Positions 6,714-11,788 of a stretch of 11,788 bases of DNA are shown here, in pieces. The translations under genes were made by a program, and so were the position numbers. The first letter of the stretch is position 1, and each line of letters starts with the position of its first letter. The stretch comes from Deltaproteobacteria bacterium. GTDB taxonomy: Bacteria; Desulfobacterota; Desulfobulbia; Desulfobulbales; UBA5123. Under the pieces are notes generated by a model. The model was not told where the DNA came from. It searched no databases and was given only the letters and a program-made list of their open reading frames with translations. The stretch lies in assembly GCA_021788685.1 (NCBI GenBank), contig JAJYKH010000057.1, positions 1 through 11,788 on the forward strand, given 5' to 3'.

Positions 6714-7754
6714 ATGGCTTCCTGGCAGACCCTTCTGAAACAAAGCATCAGCCGCCCGGAGCAGCTGCCGCGCCGGCTGGCCGCCGCCCGGGAAGAGATG
6801 GCACGGGTAGCCGCCGTGTATCCCATGCGGATCAACCCCTATTACCTGGGGCTGATCCGGGAGCCCGGCGACCCCATCTGGCGGCAGGCGGTGCCGGACG
6901 TGCGTGAAATCGAGGATCGGGTCTGCCCCGAAGACCCCTTGGCCGAAGAGCGGTTGAGCCCGGTTCCCAACCTGGTCCACAAATATCCGGACCGGGCTCT
7001 CTTCCTGGTGACCTCCCAATGCGCCATGTTCTGCCGCTTCTGCACCCGCAAGCGGAAGGTGGGCACCACCCGGATGGTCATCGACGACGATACCATCCGC
7101 GCCGGCCTGGACTACCTGCGAAAGACCCCGGAAATCCGGGACGTCCTCGTCTCGGGCGGCGACCCCCTCCTCCTGCCCGACCACCGGTTGGAGGCCATCC
7201 TGCAGCGGCTGCGGCAAATCCCCAGCATCGAGATCATCCGCATCGGCAGCCGGGTGCCCTGCACGCTGCCCATGCGGGTCACCACCCGGCTGGCGGCCAT
7301 GCTCAAGCGGTACCATCCCCTGTACCTCAACACCCATTTCAACCACCCTTCGGAAATCACCCCCCAGGCGGCACTGGCCTGCAAGCGGCTGGCCGACGCC
7401 GGCATCCCCCTGGGCTGCCAGACCGTGCTCCTGCGGGGCGTGAACGACGATGCCGCGGTGGTCCGGGAGCTCATGCGCAAACTTTTGCTCATTCGGGTCA
7501 AACCGTATTATATATTCCAAGCGGATATGAGCAGGGGAACCGACCACTTCCGCACCCCGGTGGAAAAGGGGCTGGCGATCATGAAATCCCTGATCGGCCA
7601 CACCTCGGGGCTCGCCGTCCCCACCTTCGCGGTGGACGCGCCGGGGGGCGGCGGCAAGATCCCCCTGGTGCCGGATTATGTCCGCAGCCTGGGCACCGAC
7701 CTGGTTTTCGAAAACTACCAGGGGCTGACCTGCACCTACCGGAACGTCACCTGA
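6714..7754 (+). CDS. KamA-family radical SAM enzyme (lysine 2,3-aminomutase-like, 346 aa)
   Basis: The protein is a PLP- and SAM-dependent radical enzyme of the lysine 2,3-aminomutase family. The cluster motif is C103-AMF-C107-RF-C110, followed by TRKRKVG; SGGDPL (147-152) is the SAM-binding GGDP element. The PLP lysine is K315 in PGGGGK. D271 and D308 sit exactly 44 and 7 residues before that lysine, the spacing of Asp293, Asp330 and Lys337 in the Clostridium subterminale enzyme, where the two Asp bind the substrate's epsilon-amino group. This points to lysine or a lysyl group rather than glutamate. It is about 70 residues shorter than the classical enzyme and lacks its zinc-site cysteines (GVNDD in place of GINDC, and no C-terminal CxCxxC). 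EpmB, which supplies beta-lysine for EF-P, is the main alternative; no efp or epmA lies nearby. The start at 6714 fits the family N terminus but has no Shine-Dalgarno. Confidence 0.88.
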   Translation: MASWQTLLKQSISRPEQLPRRLAAAREEMARVAAVYPMRINPYYLGLIREPGDPIWRQAVPDVREIEDRVCPEDPLAEERLSPVPNLVHKYPDRALFLVTSQCAMFCRFCTRKRKVGTTRMVIDDDTIRAGLDYLRKTPEIRDVLVSGGDPLLLPDHRLEAILQRLRQIPSIEIIRIGSRVPCTLPMRVTTRLAAMLKRYHPLYLNTHFNHPSEITPQAALACKRLADAGIPLGCQTVLLRGVNDDAAVVRELMRKLLLIRVKPYYIFQADMSRGTDHFRTPVEKGLAIMKSLIGHTSGLAVPTFAVDAPGGGGKIPLVPDYVRSLGTDLVFENYQGLTCTYRNVT

Positions 7755-7795
7755 AGACGGCCCCTTCTGGTGGAAACCCACCCGCCCAGGCGGAG

Positions 7796-7830
7796 GCCGC
7801 CGAGAGGGGTCCGATGCCCCCCTCGCCGGC
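7796..7830 (+). other. Strong hairpin in the leader of the universal stress gene
   Basis: Bases 7796-7809 pair with 7817-7830 in a 14-base stem with two mismatches (12 of 14 pairs) around the 7-base loop TCCGATG. A second small hairpin, GGTGG-AAAC-CCACC, lies upstream at 7769-7782. There is no T run, so this is not a standard intrinsic terminator. It may stabilise or process mRNA between kamA and the stress gene, or end transcription in a factor-dependent way. Confidence 0.5.
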
Positions 7831-7867
7831 AAGGCTAACGCCGCGTAACCGGGTGCCACAAACCTAC

Positions 7868-7871
7868 GAGG
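7868..7871 (+). promoter_or_regulatory. Ribosome binding site of the universal stress gene
   Basis: GAGG lies 6 bases before the ATG at 7878 and supports that start. Confidence 0.6.
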
Positions 7872-7877
7872 CGCTCC

Positions 7878-8813
7878 ATGGAAAGAAAGATCCTGGTGGC
7901 CGTCGACGGCTCCAGCCACAGCCACAATATCCTGCGCTACCTCGGTCTGCTGTTCCGCTCCGTTCCCGGCTGCACCTTTCACCTGCTGTGCATCGTCCCG
8001 GGCGGTCCCTTGCCGGAAGCGGGGCAGGAGTGGCTCGACGAGCCCGATCTCCTGAACGCCATGAGCAGCGAAGGCCGGCACCGGTACCAGGCCGCCAAAC
8101 GCTACATGGGAGAGGCGATCCTGCAGCTCGCGCGGCGCGGCATCGACCCGGCCCAGGTCACCACCGAGGTCCGGCCGGCACGAGCGGGCATCGCCGGCGA
8201 CATCCTCCACGAGGCCCGTAAGGGGTTGTACGACGCCCTTCTCATTGGCCGGCGGGGGCTCAGCAACCTGGAGAAGGTGCTCATGGGCAGCATCTCCTCC
8301 ACCCTGCTCGCCAAGAGTCGCGATATCCCCGTCTGGATGGTGGACGGCGTGGTCCGTTCCGCCAAGATCCTGGTGCCGGTCGATGGCTCTCCCCACTGTC
8401 TCAGGGCCGTGGACCACCTCGCCTTCATCCTCCGGGGCAATCCCCATGCCGAGGTCACCCTCTTCCATTCCTCGGCCATGCTCGCCAGGAGAGGCGTGCG
8501 CGACATTCATGATTTCAAGGAGCAATGGGGGGAGGAGTGGTGCGAGCTCCATCTCAGCCGCCCCGACAGCCTGTTCCACGCCCCGGAGCAAGTTCTGCGG
8601 GAAAGCGGCTTTCCGGACGAGCGGCTGCACCGGCTCCACACCCACCGGGGTCTTTACCCCAGCCGCCAGATTCTGCGCCAGGCCCTGGTCAACGACTTCG
8701 GCACCATCGTCATCGGCCGCCGGGGAGCGGAGATCCCAAAAGGCATGCTCAAAGGGGTCTCCGACCAGGTCGTTGCCATGGCCGAGGGGCTGGCCGTCTG
8801 GGTCCTCGGTTGA
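7878..8813 (+). CDS. Tandem-domain universal stress protein (311 aa)
   Basis: Two UspA domains are fused. The first (about 3-156) begins KILVAVDGS with D10 and carries the nucleotide-binding loop G124-RR-G127-9x-G137-S138, which matches the ATP-binding consensus G2xG9xG(S/T). The second (about 161-311) begins KILVPVDGS with D169, and its loop is G280-RR-G283-9x-G293-V294, where the Ser/Thr is replaced by Val. The first half is therefore expected to bind ATP while binding in the second is less certain. Such proteins act in the cytoplasm during starvation or redox stress; the precise role is not known from sequence. Both halves keep the full fold length, so this is a genuine fusion and not a frameshift artefact. 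It lies 123 bases after kamA, with hairpins between, so it may be transcribed with kamA or from its own promoter. I see no clear promoter in the gap. Confidence 0.93.
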   Translation: MERKILVAVDGSSHSHNILRYLGLLFRSVPGCTFHLLCIVPGGPLPEAGQEWLDEPDLLNAMSSEGRHRYQAAKRYMGEAILQLARRGIDPAQVTTEVRPARAGIAGDILHEARKGLYDALLIGRRGLSNLEKVLMGSISSTLLAKSRDIPVWMVDGVVRSAKILVPVDGSPHCLRAVDHLAFILRGNPHAEVTLFHSSAMLARRGVRDIHDFKEQWGEEWCELHLSRPDSLFHAPEQVLRESGFPDERLHRLHTHRGLYPSRQILRQALVNDFGTIVIGRRGAEIPKGMLKGVSDQVVAMAEGLAVWVLG

Positions 8814-8838
8814 TTCCACCCTTCCGTAATCTCCCACT

Positions 8839-8858
8839 TAATCCGTGATGACGGATTA
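8839..8858 (+). terminator. Perfect 8-bp hairpin after the universal stress gene
   Basis: TAATCCGT (8839-8846) and ACGGATTA (8851-8858) pair perfectly around the loop GATG, 25 bases after the stop. No T run follows, so it is only a possible transcription end or mRNA 3'-end stabiliser. Confidence 0.35.
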
Positions 8859-9069
8859 CGCTTGCTGGACCTTTTCCATAGAATCCGGCAGCTCTTCGAT
8901 AGAGCCCTCTCTAATCGAACGGTCGCCTTCGCGGATCTGGCGAACGAACGCTCACGAATTCAGGGTCCCGCCAATCCCGCCCTTCTCTCATCGCCATCTT
9001 TCCGAATTTTTCCCGATGAGCGTAAGGCTTTTATCGTGTTTCCGCTTCGGCAGCGGGGAAGAAAAATGA

Positions 9070-9099
9070 TTGACGAAAATCCGGAAAGATTGTTTTTAT
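9070..9099 (+). promoter_or_regulatory. Possible sigma-70 promoter 1 for the kinase-comM pair
   Basis: TTGACG (9070-9075), an 18-base spacer and TTTTAT (9094-9099) match the consensus at 5 and 4 of 6 bases. Transcription would start about 50 bases before the kinase ATG. Confidence 0.35.
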
Positions 9100-9101
9100 G
9101 A

Positions 9102-9130
9102 ACGACAATGCCTGGTTACCACTCTATAAA
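9102..9130 (+). promoter_or_regulatory. Possible sigma-70 promoter 2 for the kinase-comM pair
   Basis: ACGACA (9102-9107), a 17-base spacer and TATAAA (9125-9130) match the consensus at 4 and 5 of 6 bases. It would give a leader of about 20 bases, just containing the ribosome binding site. It could act with, or instead of, the candidate just upstream. Confidence 0.35.
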
Positions 9131-9146
9131 ACCGGTAGGGGAACCC

Positions 9147-9150
9147 GAGG
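9147..9150 (+). promoter_or_regulatory. Ribosome binding site choosing the kinase start at 9156
   Basis: GAGG within a GAGGGGG run lies 5 bases before ATG 9156. The earlier in-frame ATG at 9108 has no such site, and the receiver domain begins right after 9156. Confidence 0.65.
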
Positions 9151-9155
9151 GGGCA

Positions 9156-10805
9156 ATGAAGAAGAACATCCTGGTAGTCGACAACCATCCCCTCATCGTG
9201 AGGCTGATGACCGGTTTTCTCGAAAAGGAAGGCCACCGCGTGGTGGCCGCCGCGGACGGACTCTCCGCCCTGGAGGCGCTCGAATCCTTCACCCCCGACG
9301 TCATTTTCATCGACTTGGTGATGCCCAACATCAGCGGACAGAAGCTGTGCCGCATCATCCGCAGCAGGCCTGCCCTGGACAAAGCATTTCTGGTGGTCCT
9401 TTCCGCCATTGCCGCGGAGGAGAACCTCGACTTCGCCGCCTTCGGGGCCGACGCCTGCATTGCCAAAGGGCCGTTCAAGCAAATTGCCGGGCATATCAAC
9501 GAGATGCTCGCCCGGCTCGATGAAAAGGAGCGGACCCCCTCTCGCGGCATCATCGGGCTCGAAGGGCTTTATCAGCGGGAAATCACCAAGGAACTCCTCT
9601 CTTCCCGGGCCCATTTCGAAGTCATCATCAACAACATGGCGGAAGGAGTCCTCGAGCTCACCCCCGCGGGCCGGATCATTTTCGTCAACCCGGCGGCCGC
9701 CGCATTGCTCCGCTCCCGGGAAGAGAGCATCCTGGCCGCCGATTTCGCCTCCTTCTTCGCAGACGGCCACCACGCGCGGATCACGGGGCTTCTGCAGCGT
9801 GCGGTTTCGGAGCCCATCGCCGCGAGCGAAGATGACCCGCTCTTCCTCAACGGCCGCCAGATCGCCCTCCAACTGCTGCCTCTCAGGGAAGGCGACTCCC
9901 GGACCCTGATCGTGATCGCGGCCGACGTCACCGAACGGAAACAGAACGAGAAGGAGCTCGAGATCCACCGGCACCACCTGGAAAAGCTGGTCCGGGAGCG
10001 CAATGCCGACCTGGAGGCAAGCAACAGGAAGCTGCGGGAAGAGATGCTGACCCGCCGGGAAATGGAGCAGCATCTCCGGCAGGCGCAGAAGATGGAGGCG
10101 CTCAGCACCCTGGCCGGCGGGCTGGCGCACGACCTCAAGAACATCCTCCAGATTATCCTCGGGAATGCCGAGCTCGCCAGCACCGCTCCTCCCGGAGATC
10201 CCGAGATCGCCCGGGGGCTCGAGCAGATCCTGCAGGCCGGCGGACGGGCAGCCAACCTTCTCCAGCAGATCCTCGCCTTCAGCCGCAACACCCCCCCGAA
10301 AAGGGAGCCGGTCCGGCTGCAGGAGGCGATCGACGAAACCCTGGCGCTGCTCGCCGGGATGATGCCGGCCTCGGTTCGCGTCCTGAAGGAGATCGATCCC
10401 GACTCTCCGCCGGTGCTTGCCGACCACTCCCAGGTAGGCCAAGTGATCTTCAACCTAGTCACCAACGCGCAGCAGGCGATGCGGGAGCGGGGCGGCACCC
10501 TGGTGCTGGGACTGGGGGAGCTGCGCATCGACTCGGAGGCCGAGGCCCTGAAAACCGGCTTGGAGCGGGGACGATACGGAAAGCTCACCGTGCGGGATTC
10601 GGGTCCCGGAATGGAGCAGCAGGTGCTCGACCGCATCTTCGAGCCCTACTTCACCACCAAGAAGCCCGGGGAAGGAACCGGCCTGGGGCTGGCGGCCGTG
10701 CACGGCATCGTCAGGAGCCATGGGGGCTCGATCCTGGTCACCAGCAAGGTGGGCGGGGGAACCACGGTCGAGGTTTGCTTTCCGGCCGTTCCTCCGGAGG
10801 AATGA
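9156..10805 (+). CDS. Sensor histidine kinase with N-terminal receiver: REC, PAS, HisKA, HATPase
   Basis: The 549-residue protein opens with a receiver domain (about 3-120) carrying phospho-acceptor D53 in IDLVMP, S83 and K104. Its usual acidic pair reads D9-N10 (VVDNHP), with one acid replaced by Asn. A PAS domain follows (about 151-262), ending in ADVTERKQNEKELE, then a long charged coiled coil (about 262-310). The kinase core has phospho-acceptor H325 in GGLAHDLKN, N box N433 and N437, DSGPG (D481), FEPYFTTK and GTGLGLA (507-513), all intact. With the receiver first, the domain order suggests that an upstream kinase or phosphodonor controls this kinase, but that is inference. No membrane segment is seen. 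The gene ends 10 bases before comM and is probably co-transcribed with it. No separate response regulator is in view, and no DNA-binding output domain is attached. Confidence 0.93.
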   Translation: MKKNILVVDNHPLIVRLMTGFLEKEGHRVVAAADGLSALEALESFTPDVIFIDLVMPNISGQKLCRIIRSRPALDKAFLVVLSAIAAEENLDFAAFGADACIAKGPFKQIAGHINEMLARLDEKERTPSRGIIGLEGLYQREITKELLSSRAHFEVIINNMAEGVLELTPAGRIIFVNPAAAALLRSREESILAADFASFFADGHHARITGLLQRAVSEPIAASEDDPLFLNGRQIALQLLPLREGDSRTLIVIAADVTERKQNEKELEIHRHHLEKLVRERNADLEASNRKLREEMLTRREMEQHLRQAQKMEALSTLAGGLAHDLKNILQIILGNAELASTAPPGDPEIARGLEQILQAGGRAANLLQQILAFSRNTPPKREPVRLQEAIDETLALLAGMMPASVRVLKEIDPDSPPVLADHSQVGQVIFNLVTNAQQAMRERGGTLVLGLGELRIDSEAEALKTGLERGRYGKLTVRDSGPGMEQQVLDRIFEPYFTTKKPGEGTGLGLAAVHGIVRSHGGSILVTSKVGGGTTVEVCFPAVPPEE

Positions 10806-10810
10806 CGGAG
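10806..10810 (+). promoter_or_regulatory. Ribosome binding site of comM
   Basis: CGGAG lies 5 bases before ATG 10816, directly after the kinase stop codon. It supports the start and translational coupling within one mRNA. Confidence 0.65.
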
Positions 10811-10815
10811 AAAGA

Positions 10816-11788
10816 ATGCTGGCCAAGGTCCTGAGCGGTGCCATTCTGGGGGTCGATGGTCTGCTGATCGAGGTGGAGGTGGATATCGCCTTCGGCCTTC
10901 CCTCCTTCTTCACGGTGGGGCTGCCGGAAGGCGCGGTCAAGGAGAGCAAGGACCGGGTCAAGGCCGCCGTCAAGAACAGCGGCTACGAATTCCCCAACCG
11001 GCGAATCACCGTCAATCTCGCCCCGGCCGACGTGAAGAAAGAGGGCACCGGCTACGACCTGCCCATCGCCCTGGGTATCCTGGCCGCGGCGGAAACCTTC
11101 AAGAGCCGGCTGCTCGACCGGTATGCCGTCGTGGGGGAGCTCTCCCTGGATGGCGGAGTCCGCCCCAGCCGCGGCGTGCTCCCCATGGCGCTCGCCGCCC
11201 GCGCCGCCGGCCTGCGCGGCATTCTGGTCCCCCGGGCCAATGGGCCCGAGGCGGCGGTGGTGAGCGGCATCGAGGTCATCGGCATCACCGCCCTTTCAGA
11301 GGCGGTGGAATTTCTCGCTGAGACCAAGCCGCTGCCTCCCTTTACGGTGGATATCGAGCAGATCTTCCGGGACCAGACCGTCTACGACGTGGATTTCGCG
11401 GAGGTCAAGGGCCAGGAGCACGTCAAGCGGGCCCTCGAGATCGCCGCCGCGGGCGGCCACAACGTGCTCATGAAGGGGCCTCCCGGCTCCGGCAAAACCA
11501 TGATGGCCCGCCGGCTGCCCGCCATCCTTCCCGATCTCACCTTCGATGAGGCCCTCGAAACCACCAAAATCTACAGCATCATGGGCCTGCTTCCCGACCG
11601 GAAGGGCTTGATCACTACCCGCCCCTTCAAGGCGCCCCACCATACCATTTCCGACGCCGGGCTCATCGGCGGGGGCCAGCAGCCCCGGCCCGGCGAGGTC
11701 TCCCTGGCTCACAACGGGGTGCTGTTCCTCGATGAGCTGCCCGAGTTCAAAAAGCACGTGCTGGAGGTCCTCCGCCAGCCCCTGGAGG
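10816..11788 (+). CDS. comM: ComM/YifB-type Mg-chelatase-like AAA+ ATPase (3' end missing)
   Basis: The first 324 residues are visible; the family is about 500 long, so roughly a third lies beyond the right edge. The N-terminal ChlI-like domain (about 1-170) has the family signatures FGLPSFFTVGLPEGAVKESK, NLAPAD and GTGYDLPIALGIL. The AAA+ core begins near EVKGQEHVKRALEIAAAGGH. Walker A is GPPGSGKT (221-228), RPFKAPHHTIS (269-279) is the conserved histidine loop, and Walker B is GVLFLDELPEF (301-311). ComM is a hexameric helicase that promotes branch migration of heteroduplex DNA during natural transformation in Vibrio and others. Many non-competent bacteria also carry it, so competence is not implied. 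It is the second gene of a pair with the kinase just upstream, an uncommon partner for it in my experience. Confidence 0.95.
   Translation, partial: MLAKVLSGAILGVDGLLIEVEVDIAFGLPSFFTVGLPEGAVKESKDRVKAAVKNSGYEFPNRRITVNLAPADVKKEGTGYDLPIALGILAAAETFKSRLLDRYAVVGELSLDGGVRPSRGVLPMALAARAAGLRGILVPRANGPEAAVVSGIEVIGITALSEAVEFLAETKPLPPFTVDIEQIFRDQTVYDVDFAEVKGQEHVKRALEIAAAGGHNVLMKGPPGSGKTMMARRLPAILPDLTFDEALETTKIYSIMGLLPDRKGLITTRPFKAPHHTISDAGLIGGGQQPRPGEVSLAHNGVLFLDELPEFKKHVLEVLRQPLE

Larger units (their letters stand above)
8814..9155. other. Intergenic region before the second sensor kinase
   Basis: These 342 bases follow the stress-protein stop. They hold a hairpin (8839-8858) and two promoter candidates (9070-9099 and 9102-9130). 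The frame of the stress protein stays open beyond its TGA for 95 more codons to a TGA at 9099-9101. The resulting residues match no domain I know, and no start with a ribosome binding site is seen. GC content is visibly lower than in the flanking genes, as expected of a regulatory region. Confidence 0.5.

Noticed and set aside
7815..7860. Tail resembling a cyclic-di-GMP (GEMM-I) riboswitch, with GGCTAACGCC then TAACCGGGTGCC
   Set aside because: The defining upstream parts are missing: there is no GGCAAACC before a stem and no GACGCAAAGCC after it. The resemblance is limited to the last dozen bases.
6570..8837. Very long minus-strand open frame of 755 codons opposite kamA and the stress gene
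   Set aside because: It lies antisense to two genes with clear families. Long antisense frames are expected in GC-rich coding DNA, and the translation is a Gly/Pro/His/Ala-rich string with no domain.
9096..10442. Long minus-strand open frame of 448 codons opposite the second kinase
   Set aside because: It is a shadow of the kinase reading frame with no recognisable domain and no ribosome binding site.

Overview
The window is a GC-rich stretch of ordinary bacterial chromosome carrying eight genes plus two copies of a small interspersed repeat. The gene mix is a flagellar rod protein, two many-domain sensor kinases, two radical SAM enzymes, a tandem universal stress protein and a ComM-type ATPase. 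Together with the codon use and the repeat type, this suggests a motile, anaerobic, Deltaproteobacteria-like organism (Desulfobacterota or Desulfuromonadia). The taxonomic call is an inference from gene style, not from a marker gene.

Layout, left to right. The 3' end of a flagellar basal-body rod-family gene (+) runs in from the edge and meets the dihydroorotase gene pyrC (-) tail to tail. After a 561-base gap holding repeat copy 1 comes a hybrid sensor kinase (+) with four PAS domains, a kinase core and a C-terminal receiver. It converges on a COG1313/PflX-like radical SAM gene (-). Repeat copy 2 lies immediately upstream of that gene's start, and a 90-residue three-helix membrane protein (-) with SemiSWEET/PQ-loop-like features follows. 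A 432-base divergent gap separates this from a short KamA-type (lysine 2,3-aminomutase family) radical SAM gene (+). Next are a two-domain universal stress protein (+) behind a structured leader, a second sensor kinase (+) with an N-terminal receiver, and, 10 bases later, a ComM/YifB-type AAA+ ATPase (+) cut by the right edge.

How the genes work together. Only the second kinase and comM have spacing that argues for co-transcription. The other genes look like independent units. Neither kinase has a separate response regulator beside it, so their outputs cannot be read from the window. pyrC is the only gene of primary metabolism, and no other pyrimidine gene is next to it. No tRNA, rRNA, CRISPR array, transposase, phage gene or defence island is visible.

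The observations most worth following are the two diverged, collinear, hairpin-forming repeats with inverted ends, which sit next to two gene starts, and the KamA-like enzyme. The latter keeps the lysine- and PLP-binding residues but lacks the C-terminal zinc-site cysteines of full-length lysine 2,3-aminomutase. I do not see clear evidence of a novel multi-gene system.
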